Positions 30,690 through 41,975 of a stretch of DNA of 64,000 nt are shown here, in pieces. Under the pieces are notes generated by a model that saw nothing but the letters and a program-made list of their open reading frames with translations, was not told the DNA's origin and searched no databases. The stretch lies in contig JAAOOA010000060.1 in the NCBI GenBank assembly GCA_012861695.1, forward strand, positions 9,326,454-9,390,453, written 5' to 3'. Made by a program: the position numbers and the translations under genes. Numbering within the stretch: the stretch's first letter is position 1; every line of letters begins with the position of its first letter. This stretch comes from Trematomus loennbergii (taxonomy: Eukaryota; Chordata; Actinopteri; Perciformes; Nototheniidae).

Positions 30690-31330
30690 TAGAGACCTTA
30701 CTGATGCACCTCATATTCCAATAAACCAATGGGAAAAGACCTCATCATCCACACCGATTACCACTTCTAGAACAAAATCAGTAATAACATTTTCAGCCTA
30801 CCAACATCAGATTAAGTCAATAAGACCATTCACAGAGCACACATAATAAAGCACGAAATGCACATAATATAGGACATTTCAAATAAACCCATGCACTGAA
30901 TAAACACAATTGACGACTACCTTAACACACACTGGACCTGTCCACCACTTGAACATTTCTGGGTAAAAGAAACCACCAAACGAACCTGATTCCTTGGCTG
31001 AAGCTTCCATTATTACATGCATACTCGGAAATGTAGACGCACTCGACCCATGCTCAATAAAGATCACAAAACCACTTCTCGTGGCCCTATCGCCAAAAAA
31101 ACGATATTACTAAACTGGAAAAGTAGGAAAAGGATCAGCATATCATAAAGGCAATAACTTTTAACATAGCACATATCAACACAGAAAAAATGTACTTGAA
31201 GAATTTAATAAAATATACTCAACAATTCTCAGATCAATCTCGTTGCCACTGAGCTAATGCCACAACACAACAACAAAAGCCTCGCAAATCAAGGGTTACA
31301 ATCACCGCACCACCGATTTAACCCACAACT
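30690..31330. other. G-poor, strand-asymmetric segment of unknown origin
   Basis: Hand counts over several 60-base lines give roughly 10-20% G against about 25% C on the plus strand, unlike the neighbouring DNA. No mitochondrial gene, tRNA or retroelement domain was recognised in it. It may be an unrecognised transposon remnant. Confidence 0.3.
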
Positions 31331-33344
31331 GATCTTAGTTTGTTTTCATGGCAACATTTCCTCTGTTTCTTTTAATGCCCTGTTGGCACTGACTTAGAAT
31401 TAAGCAGGGACTTCATGGGATGTAAGACTGTACCACCCATGTCTGTGTTTAGTGTGGTGCATTCGCTAAGAATAAACATCATCTCTGTTTCACTCATTTA
31501 CAGACCAAATCCTGAGGATTACCACGATTGTAATGGGTCTCCATGCTGAGTTGCTGGATGAGCCTCTCAAATGTGAACCAATATGGTCTTATTAATAATT
31601 TCCACTGCGCCAAACATATTCTGGAACCCAGAATGGTAAAAAAAAAAATTAAATGTATGAGAGGCCGAATTGGCCAGAAGTAATGCTTTTTGTTTTGTTC
31701 AGTGTTACATTCCCTGTTGTTCATTCATGGTGGATTGCAATGATTACAGTCCAAGACTCTTAGACAAAGCCTCCTCTTGTGTGATGTGTATTTTGAAGGT
31801 CCGCTCATGCCTCAGCTGCCCACTACATGAACTCAGTGCCCCCCCCCTTCTCCTTGTGTGCTAATCCCTGCACTAAGCAGTATTTAATTTAACACAGTCT
31901 TTCGGACCGTCAAAACATCTGTACGTGTCTTAGAGTGCCCTGTTTCTTTTGTTGCTGCTGTGGACAACATGTTTGACCTCCCAAGTTGTGCAGATCCAAT
32001 ACTCAATATAATTATTCAAAATTCATTGGCCAAAATCACAGGATTGGGTTTCAGAGAAACAAAAGTACAATCCGTTGGTGAGGGAAGATTCTGAAGAAAA
32101 CACATGTCTGTTTTCCTCAGCTTCCAGGCCTTATGCTAAGCTTAGCTAATAGCACCCTGGCTCCAGCTCTTGACATGATATCAGGCAATCTTAACTACTC
32201 TCAACCAAAAATCATGGCATATTTCCAAATTGACATGTTATAAAATAACATGGAGTTCTGCTTATCTGAAAATAAACGATATATCTAAATGCTGTATACA
32301 AAACGAAATCAAACATTGCATATTTGTATCTGAAAATATTTGAATTTGGACAAAACTGGAAGTTGGTCAATGGGATGTTTTGTTAAAGTTATGCACCTCA
32401 CTTTAAAATAATGATGCTTTACAGTGCATTACATTGCATTGCATTGCAGCCACTGTTCTAGATGTAATCTACTATAACCATAAAGTCTAACACGGCCCCA
32501 GAGCCTGCTGAGCAGCCAGCCTTTTAATCACATACTGTAGCTCCATACTGTACATCTGATAGCGTGCAGATGGTTATGTTGATGTAGTATGATGATCGTA
32601 CAGCCCCCATGTTGAGCAGCTATTAATCTATTTCCAGCCTCAGCCTCAAAGGCTACATTATAAATCTTGACGTGTTAATGATGGGGTTCTCTTGTTGTGA
32701 AAAAACAATCCTTAGTGTAAAATGGACTATATCTCTATTGTGAATTTACAAACTGTATGAACACTTAACACAATGAATGGAACTAGAGGCAGTTGCTTAC
32801 TTTCTGCCTACAAAATACCTGTTCCTTTTGTTCACCTCCGTTGATTTAAATATAAGGCTCATATTCCCATGGGAGCCTGCCTGCAGGCGCCAGTCTGAGG
32901 ACACCTCCACTCTCAGGACAGGAAGTGCATGCACGCTAAGAATTACAAAATAAAATCGCCACTATCAGTACAGCGCCACTTTCCGAACAGGAAATGCACG
33001 CTAATACAAAATAAAATTGCACTGATATATATACTAAATGAAAAACAGGTATGAAATACTATATGACAGTAAAACAAGAATACAGTTTAAAAGGGGAGTG
33101 ATTTGTAAAATATCCATAAAGAAAAAGAAAATCTGTTTACAGTTCTGTTTCATATGGGTGTTGAGAGATGTATCCATAGATCTCTTAATGTTGCTCTCAA
33201 AGTGCACCAGATTGATGCATTTAACTTCAATTACTTAAATCATGTTCATATGGATAGGATACTAAATACATTTGCACACATCTTGTGTGCAAATATCTTT
33301 CTGTTTTGGTGGTCATGATCACATTTCTTTTTTTAAATGGCACT
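31331..33344. other. Intergenic; small dispersed-repeat fragment near 32.1 kb
   Basis: No gene. At about 32,125-32,185 the phrases TTATGCTAAGCTTAGCTAA and CCCTGGCTCCAGCTC resemble one end of a common fish repeat containing GCTAAGCTAAGCTAAC and CTGGCTGTAGCTTC. The related segment at 62.85 kb is in the opposite orientation. Confidence 0.35.
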
Positions 33345-33690
33345 TCATATCAAAAAGGTTGCCGACCCCTGCTCTAGCATATCACGTGAAATTAGTTGGA
33401 GCGCTAGCCAATATAAACTTGAGTGTTAAATAGTGATGTCATTGTGTTATGGAAATAAACAAAGGAGCATTGGTTATGATTGTACATTGTATTTTTCTAA
33501 ATTTGTATAAATAAAACAAAGGAGTCCAATCGAGGTGTATCAGGCGGGGGGGAGTATTTGGGAGAGAAACTCCCAATGTAGGGAACTTTGGGATTTTAGC
33601 CTTCAGACCATATACATGCATAAAAACCTATATTCTACAGGAAATAGAAAACCCCAAAAAGCATGATAGGGCCTCTTTAACCTAAGTGGG
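33345..33690. repeat. Teleost interspersed repeat fragment
   Basis: The segment starts with AAAAAGGTTGCCGACCCCTG and ends with CCCCAAAAAGCATGATAGGG followed by CCTCTTTAA. Both phrases are typical of dispersed fish repeats. A poly-G run and an AT-rich centre lie between. The family is not assigned. Confidence 0.55.
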
Positions 33691-34909
33691 GCTAAGTGTG
33701 ACATATCCTGTCATTGCTCTGAATATTTCTTTATGTGACTAATACGAGACGTGAATTGTGGAAAATACGTTTTTTTCTAATTGGAACGATCACTCTGTTG
33801 TGCTTCAGAGCAGAAGGTTTCATTCCACTGTGTTTACAACAGACACACACACAAACACACATATGCTCGTATACACAAACACCTGATACCCAAACCAACA
33901 GCACAGGCACACTCTGAGACAGACAATAAACCGACCAACTGTCCCGCTGTCTATTTGGCAATGTTGGGTTTTGTCCACTGTAAAAGAGGCAATGGCTCAG
34001 GCCAGGCTGCAGGACAAAAGGCAACAGAAGTCGGAGAGGTGTGGGCAGTCTGAGAGTTGTGTTCTGCTAATAATGGGGAGGAGGGTGCTGGCATTCAACC
34101 TCATGGACCTGGGCCACTGAAACAGATGTGAAGGAGGGAGTGGGTGGTGGTGGTGAGTGATTTGGAGGCAGAGAAAAGCACAGAAGACAAGAATTAGAAA
34201 GCAATAGGACAGAAAATAGACGACAGTCAGGCAGAGATACGGAAAGGTAATGCGGGGAAGAGAAGGGGAAGTGATAGTCACAGCTGCTGAGCAGACAAAA
34301 GGGAGAAGAAAGTAGGATCTGTACATTTTTGAGATTTTTTTTTCAAAGAATCAGCTAATCTATTAGCGTCGTAGAACAATTTGGGGGGTTTAACAAGACG
34401 GAGAGAGGGGAAACTGGGCCAATTTAGAAAAGGGAAGCAAAGACGAGCAGGCGCTGAGAACGTGAAAGGGGTCTTTGTTTCCCACGGTGCTGTTATGACG
34501 CCAGAGTTCGATTCTAAATGGCAACGGCAGTTTGCCACCAAACACACCCATAACATAGATGACGGAGCACAATCACACCTCTCTTCTATTCCTGCTGTTC
34601 TCATCTCTCAGCTCATCTTCTACCACTTTCGCACTCCCTCCCCTAAGCTACTGCCAATCCAGATATGCACACACATAATCAGCTGATAGCTCTCTTGGTG
34701 TGGTGAATATGCCTCCTCGTAGCCTTATCTATCTTATGCAACAATGTGTAATAGTGTGACCATTGCAGAGCAGCGGCGGTGACGGCTGCACTGGGTTAGT
34801 CGGAGCAAAACTGGCATCAATCCCTAATGTCTCCCTCACTTTGGCTTGGCCTATTTTTTACTCCTTTGTACTCCTTTGCTGTTCTCACAGTCCTTTAGCC
34901 GCTTGCTGT
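33691..34909. other. Intergenic, no gene
   Basis: Purine-rich plus strand around 34,100-34,480 produces long spurious minus-strand frames. No recognisable protein was found. Confidence 0.35.
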
Positions 34910-35062
34910 CATTAAAGCCAGAGGCACTTACATGTATATGTGCTATTATTGAAGCCTGAGGCACTTATCAGGGGAGGTAGTTTAAGTTCTTTGCTCACAT
35001 TTAAATAAGAGGCACTTTATAAGCAGCACTTTTGTCGACACTTGCTTATCGGCACTTATCTG
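34910..35062. repeat. Cluster of GGCACTTA motifs with a partial direct duplication
   Basis: GGCACTTA or GGCACTTT occurs at 34,923, 34,960, 35,011 and 35,051, with a related AGCACTTT at 35,025. The first two lie in a longer near-duplicate (ATTAAAGCCAGAGGCACTTA against ATTGAAGCCTGAGGCACTTA) with a 37-bp period. The complement TAAGTGCC resembles an NK2-class homeodomain site, but function is inferred only. Confidence 0.5.
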
Positions 35063-38000
35063 CATAGGATTAAAGTGACAGAAATTGTCGGATCAGAACT
35101 GCGTGGATTGTTGCTGTCATAAAGAGTACGACTTTTATGCAAAGCGGCAGGGTCTAAAACAGTTTTTAACCAACTATCGGCACAGAAAAGAGCGGAAATA
35201 CACACAAAGAACTTCAGAAGCAATAAGAGGATAGTTGGTAGCACTCCCTGACCTGCTACCTCACTGTGCGCTCCCTGCTTTGGCTGTCAGATGTGGTTAA
35301 TGAGAATGTGTCGACTCCCATAGACCAGTGGTGCTTCTATAGAGAACAGCCTGCTGGGAAACACACACTGGTACATGCACGCACACACATAGACACTCGC
35401 ACCGAGGCTTGTCATCACAGAGAGAGACCTGCTGGCCTATTGTAGATCCCCGTGGCACAGGGATCACCTCATATCCCCCGCAAACACACAGCACACAGCG
35501 GGCAACTCCAAAGGCACAAATACATGCATGGGCTAAGCCTTTGTAAGCACACATTCGGACTTATTTCTCTCCGGCTCTCATTTTAATCACACTTCTCTCC
35601 CCCCCTCTGTTTTCGCCGTATACCCCCTGTCTCTTTAATTTTCTCTGTCTCTCTCCTAATCCCCCAAACATCCATCTTGCTAATGCCCCCTTCATCCAAA
35701 CACCAGCACCCCTCCTTTTTTCTGGCACTGACCCCCCCACCCTTCCTCCGGAGACGACTTCTCCACGGCTTCTGCTCTCCCATTCAGCCCTGCTTGTCCC
35801 CATGTATTCATAGAGATCCCTGATGGAGTGGGGAGTCTTTGTGAGCGGGTCAGCCTCGTAACACCCCCCCACTGACCTCAAAGTCTACTCACACACACAT
35901 TCGCGCACACACTGGATCCTTCTCACTTGCCATATGGCATGGGCAGTGACTGGGCTAACAAAAGAGAGCTAAAGAGGTGTCAGAGAGGTTTGTATGTATG
36001 TGTGTGTGCTCTGCATTAAAAAAGGCAAAGCAGCCAGGCATGGGGCAGGGTCCAATAAATGAAATTGATCTTTCTTTTTCTTTTTTTGGGGGGTGTTGGA
36101 GAGAAGAGGGAGGTGACTTTCCACCTTTTCTTCCTGCCATCAAATTCATTGGCTCAATGAAGAGTAATGAGAGGGGGTCCTGATTGAAGCACAATGGGGG
36201 CACGCTTGATGGAGTGTTGAGCAATGCTGATCTGTCTTCATCATCGGAGCGGATTTGCTGTTATGACAACAATGCTATCATCATCGCCATTGTGTCAATA
36301 TGATTACGAGTGTCGTCATCGACATCATTTTGATCCTGGGTTTTGGTAGGAATGGTACCTGTGTCTTAAAATGGCAGGCACCCTCTTTCAAGGAAAGAGT
36401 GGAAAAGAAAGTAAGAACAACAAGCATTCAGAAAATAAGGCAGTTTTGAACACACACCCAAGTTACCCAAACACAAATGGAAGAAAATAAACTGTAAACG
36501 TATTAACCAAAATGTCCATTCATTGTTTACCAACATCAACCCTCTTTACACCTTTCACTAAAATGCATTTTGGCTTTGATTTGCAATCAGAAAGTGCTCC
36601 AACACACGTAAGTACACTTGTAAATGAACCCAAAACACAGTGAAGGATTGTGATCTGATCAGCCAAATCACCTCAAAGTGTAATGCAATTGACTGTTCCA
36701 CAGCAGTAATCAATCAACCATTAGCCAACTTCCGGGCTAAGCTACTAGCAAGAAAGCAGCGAGAAAGCTTGGCAGAATGGTTATTCATTAAGATAAGTGT
36801 CTGCCTCCGATTTGCTGCAGCAACATTATACAGGCAACTTCTGCTTTTCTGCCACAACCACCTAACTCAACCTTCATCACCTAAGGCACATTATAAGATT
36901 TGCGCAGATCCTTCTTGACCCAAAAGCAACTTTGTTTCACACATGTAGTCGTAGTCATTAACTGTAAACATACATTAATGTTTAAAATTGATGTAGTTCC
37001 CCTCCAAATATGTACTTACTGTAGGTTGCAGCTGAGATTGTTGGCGGGCACATTTTTATCATAACGCAATGCTCTTTCCTGCAAAGAAGTCAGAAACAAT
37101 GATTGATATACAGTATAGTGACGGAATAATTTATCATTGTAAGAATGGATCAAATAAATGCAGATACTTTTCAGCCCTCAATGATCTGGGACAACACATA
37201 TAAGTGAAATTCAACTCTACAGATTGGCATTGATAGGGGAAGCGAGATGTCCCCAAACCCGAATGCCTCGTCTGCAAGAAAAACAAAATAACACTACAAT
37301 GTCAACATGTTCAAGAAACAAGCCAAAATAATGAATGCTTGGTGTATGTGTACATTTCTCATCCTTGAAAACCTGACATGTAAGCTAATTTTACAGGATT
37401 CTGAATGCATTGTTGCTCTTTAAGTTCAGGATTTATCTGTAATTCTGCACAGCAACTTAGCTTTAAACTGCTGCATTGGAGTGGTACCTTGAAAGAAAAA
37501 TCACTTAAGGGGCTTTGTGGTTTAAAAAGAAAATGTTTGGAAACCACTACTTTGAGTCAAAATTTTCTCAAGAGAACGGTAAAAGAAAAAGTGTTTGTGT
37601 GTGTCGTCGTTCAGATAAGCCAAGCAAACCTGCCTGCACCCCACCAATAGAAGAGCGTGCATGTGTGTGTATCCTCATACATCTGTGTGTCCACAGCGGG
37701 GTGGGTCACATGCCCTATTTCAGTCAGGCCTGATATGATCAGACGTCAGATCAGGAGCTCCTCGTGTCTGTATGGCCCTTGGCGTTTCTGCATGGAGGTG
37801 CGAAAAGGTCTAAACGCCAACAGAGTGCAACATCGCCTTTGATACCCTGGCACCATAAAAATACAGAACTAGTGGAAACTCAGCAATACAGCATTTGAAA
37901 CAGACATTGTGTGATATTACATTGAAAGTGAATGAGAACATTCTGCAGCACAAGAGAATGAAGGAAGGTCAAGTGGGTTTTCACAGCATTAGTCAAACCA

Positions 38001-38185
38001 ATTTATTATAAATGGACATTTCTTCAGTTCCACAGAGCAGCTAAACACATGAGCCTGGTGTGTCTACAGATGTAGGGCTCAGATAATAGTAATGAGGTGC
38101 TTTGCAATAAACTGAGACTTTCAGCAATTGTCAATTCCTTTTTTCTTGTATGTTTGTCTCAATTGCTATTTTCAAATCATCTTCA
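35063..38185. other. Intergenic, no gene
   Basis: About 3 kb with no supportable gene. Pyrimidine-rich tracts near 35,600-35,800 give artefactual open frames. A short ATC-rich stretch lies at 36,235-36,330. Confidence 0.35.
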
Positions 38186-38189
38186 AATC

Positions 38190-38885
38190 TTTTTACGAGT
38201 TTTATTTTGAAAAGTATCTCGCCTTGTGTCTTGTCTGTTTTTTCCTTCCTGTCTTTATGTTTTCTCGCCTTTGTGATTATCTGCCCTGCCTTGATTCTTT
38301 CCACGTGAATGTAATCACCTTGCTGCCTTGTTCTGTCAGTCTGCCCTATATCTTCTCTGGTGTGGTGGTGCTGTGTTCCTCCGGCCATCCCGGTTTGTTC
38401 CTTGTTTTGTGTTAGTTGCTTTTGGCTTGTATTACCTTAGTATGGTCCATTAGTTTCATGTTTTTCCAATTGTTTACCAGCTTAGAAACTCACCTTAAGT
38501 TATAAATGTCTTCTTCCCTTCTGTTTCTGTAATAGGGAACTACTCCCTTACCCAGCTGTGACTAGCTAACAAAGCTAGCAAGCTAGCTAATGATACCTGG
38601 CATTTTAACCTTTCTTCCAAAAATGGTTGATGATAACTTGTATTACCTTAGCCTGCTCCCTTAGTTTCATGTTTCTTTTCCAGTTTTTGTCCCAGATTTA
38701 ATCTCAATAAAGGTTGCCTTTATATTCCTGCCTCCATTTTGTCTCTGCGTTTTGGCCCCACTGCCTTCCCCACTTGTGAAACAGAGCTAACTCTAGCAAT
38801 AGCAGCTAGCTAGTGATACCTGTCCATTTTAAGCCTTGCTCCCCAACAGCCACATCCTTTCTTCAAAATATGGTCACTCCTGGTT
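38190..38885. repeat. Dispersed repeat with internal direct duplication
   Basis: The segment carries CAATAAAGGTTGCC, then CCTGCCTCCATTTTGTCTCT, then GCGTTTTGGCCCCA, phrases typical of the end of a common fish retroposed repeat. Inside it, TTGTATTACCTTAG followed by TTAGTTTCATGTTT occurs at about 38,427-38,465 and again at about 38,638-38,675. A GCTAGCTA(A/G)TGATACCTG block also occurs twice, near 38,582 and 38,805. Boundaries are approximate. Confidence 0.6.
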
Positions 38886-41754
38886 TCAAAATGACGATGG
38901 CCTAAAAGCGAAGCAAATTTGAGGCTTGAGACAATGGCTTTGGGCAACTTCCACATATGATATCAGTATAGTATGTTCTGTCTTTCAAATATGCAAGTCA
39001 TGAACACAAACATGGAGTTTTTGACATATTAGGCAAGTCAAAAATTCGAAATACCACACAAAATGTGCTCCTGTACAGGATGTAATTAATATAGATGTTG
39101 CTATCATTTTCATGGCGGTTCATTTAATTAGCTGGTGGTGGTGCAAGCACAGGAATTGAAACTGTCTAGGGACAGAAATGTGGGGAAATGTTAGCTTTTT
39201 CCAGCAGAAACGGCTCAATGGAGAAAAAAGAAGAAAGAAATTGGATTATTCAAGAGGAATGGCAGACTTCAGATCAGCTCCATCCCTTAAGATAAACACT
39301 GTAGGGATTTATCTTCCAATTCCTTTTACATTTCCCACACATTATACTATTTAACTCAAAACAATTAATGTGAATTTTGAACAGTCTGTGATTGTTAAGT
39401 AACTCCCACAAAATAAGAATAAATTGCACCAAAAAAAACCCACATGACTTTGTTTTGCTAACACACTTCCTGTTCAAACTCCCTTCCCTCACTTTCTCAC
39501 ATTGTTTTTTCTTTCCTCATTCCATTCTCCTCTAGTACTTAATTCAAACAATCTCCCCTCTGAGATATCCATTTTCAGTTTCACATACGTGCAACATCTA
39601 TCAGAAGCTCGGGATAATTGTTAGCACTTTATATCGAAATCGAGCTGCTGACTGTTTAGCATCCCTTCACAGCCGCTGTGACTTGCACACGCAAAGTGTA
39701 AAGATAGGAGTGCGCACATACGCACACACAATCCCACAAATCACAGGTCTCATTTAGTTCCCTTTCTGTGTTTTAATTAGAGCCGAGGAAGGCTAATCAC
39801 CTCCTTAGTAGACAGCATCGCTAATGAGACGGAGAGGGAGGAGCTGAGAGGGAGGGAGGGGAGGCGAGAGATACACATAATTGAGGAGCAAAGAAGAAGG
39901 ATGGTGGAGGGCAAAGTGGAATAAAGAAAATAAGACATGAGAGGTTGTTAGGAGTAAGTAGATTAGATAGGAAAGAAGCGGGGAAAGGGAGCGAAGGAGA
40001 GGAAGGGATGTGTATACGATACAAAGAGGAATTCAACTAAAATAATAGAGCGCGGTAGAGGTGGGTGGATGAAATAAATAAGGGGGAAATGAAGCTGGAG
40101 TTGGCAACAAAAGGATCAACTCAAAGAGAGCGACGGGCACAGAGAGATGGACTTAAGAGGAAGCAAACACACAACAAGAAGAGCAGAGGAAATGTTGCAG
40201 CGGCATAGTGAAGCCGGAGAGAAATAATGAGAGTCCCATACCTCCCACAAAGCCAGCCATGTCTGCCCCTAACTCCCCCCACTCCTACCCACTCCCTCCC
40301 TTCCCTTCCCTGGCTTGCTCCTTTCATGCTGTCACCCAGTGAGTGTCTGAATAGCCTTTTATTATTCAACAGTCTGGGCAGGTCGGGGGTCATCTCATGG
40401 CCCACCACCCTGCCACCAGCAAACATCCACACACACTCTCAAACATGACCCCGCGCCGATCTCGCACACAGACTTAGAGACTCTAAAAAAAGAAAAGCTA
40501 TTTTGGACGCAAACACACACAAACTTTTAGCCGTTTGGCACTCAGAGCTACGCTAACTTCAGCCACGGCTAGTTGACAACGTGAGACAGTCCCTGATGCA
40601 TTCATTACAACACTTGTCCACCCCTTGTTAGCCTACTGTATCTATCTTCCCAATGCATCTGCAAGCGGTAAGGGAGCTGTGGCTGTGTCGGTGTATTTTG
40701 TGAAGGTATATGTCTGCTCGTGTGTGACAGGAGGAAAACAGAGATAACAGCCCGGTGGTATCAGCTCCCATCTTATCTTCTACACAGCCAGAAGCAGGTA
40801 TACAAGCTAATTGGAAAGTGCCAGACATGCGGTAGACTGGTGAAACACACGTCCGCCTTTCCGGAGAAAGCGAGTCAGACGAGAGAATTGGCAGCCGGAG
40901 AGAGAATAAGGGAAGAAACAATTCATGGGAGAGAGCGAAAATGATACAGCGAGAAAGGAGACAAAAGGAAGGAGAAGTGGATAGGGAGTGACAGAACATG
41001 AGGAAGAGATAGAGATGGGGGAGAAATTGCAGGGAAGACAGCAAAAGCCCCAAATACAATATCACCAAGACAAACAATAACTAAGGCACAGTTCACTTCT
41101 GAGATAGCACAGGTATTGTGCCTATTTGTCTGTAACTGTATTGTCAGCACTGAGCAAAGTGGAAATGGAAAAACAAATAGCATCTCCTGCTTTACTCTAC
41201 AGAGCGAGTCTCCTTCCAGCCCACTTGGTAATGAGTCACTCTGTCAAATCCTCTCTCACATGCCACGTCTGACGCATTTACAATGTAACATCTTGGCCTG
41301 TATACTTCCCTTGTGATATGTTTGCGATGGATGTCAAAGTTTCTCCTCAAGAAACACCCTGGTTATAACAAACACATCAGGGGATGTCACACACACTGGG
41401 TAACGTAGCTCGACCCATTGCCCTTTAAACCCTAAAAATGTCGCTCCTGGACTGTATATAATATATATTATAGATATATATATGTCCGAATATTCTTAAT
41501 TTCGAAGGATAATTCAGTATATTGTATTAAAATACATGAATAGCTGTATCAGTTGGTTTCAATACCATGAAGAGAACATACATGTATAGTAAAAAAACTA
41601 AATGTAACGTGGTTTGGTTTAAAATGACTGGATTTATTATGTAACTTAAAGTCAATATGTTCAGTCATGGTTTCACACAGTCTCTTTGTTATGTATCTAA
41701 GGGCAAGAAGTGCAAGTTTACCATAAAGATGAAATTCGGAACCCTAACCCTAAT
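38886..41754. other. Intergenic, no gene
   Basis: No supportable gene. The stretch contains a purine-rich plus-strand section (about 39,830-40,170) and an AT palindrome-rich spot at 41,454-41,484. Confidence 0.35.
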
Positions 41755-41975
41755 ATTCATTTTTCCACCAAGGAGGTTATGATTTTGTCTTGGTTGGTCT
41801 ATCCATCCGTCAGCTGGATTACAGACTCTTTGCCCGATTTCATTAAACTTGTGGAACAGTACAGCATGGGCCAAGTAAGAACTTATACAATTTGGGAGCA
41901 GATCCAAATCATATGGCGAATACATGTAAGATCATCTGCTTTCATTAACGTTGCAAGATGTGTGGGCATGTGTGC
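41755..41975 (+). repeat. Widespread teleost interspersed repeat (CACCAAGGAGGTTATG type)
   Basis: Recognisable order of phrases: CACCAAGGAGGTTATGATTT, then GGATTACAGACTC, then GATTTCATTAAACTTGTGGA, then GCATGGGCCAAGTAAGAAC, then TTTGGGAGCAGATCC, ending in AACGTTGCAAGATGTG. I know this layout from a high-copy repeat in fish genomes. The long frame across it is incidental. Confidence 0.7.

Noticed and set aside
30879..31067. Mitochondrial insertion (NUMT) in the G-poor block
   Set aside because: Trial translation of parts with the vertebrate mitochondrial code gave no recognisable mitochondrial protein, and no tRNA was seen. The compositional oddity is kept as a finding only.
36640..36918. Coding exon of 92 codons
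   Set aside because: No domain or splice-site pair was recognised. The length is within chance expectation for a 64-kb window.
41744..41757. Interstitial telomere repeat (CCCTAA)n
   Set aside because: There are only about two units here and in a similar spot near 27,932. That is too short to mean anything.
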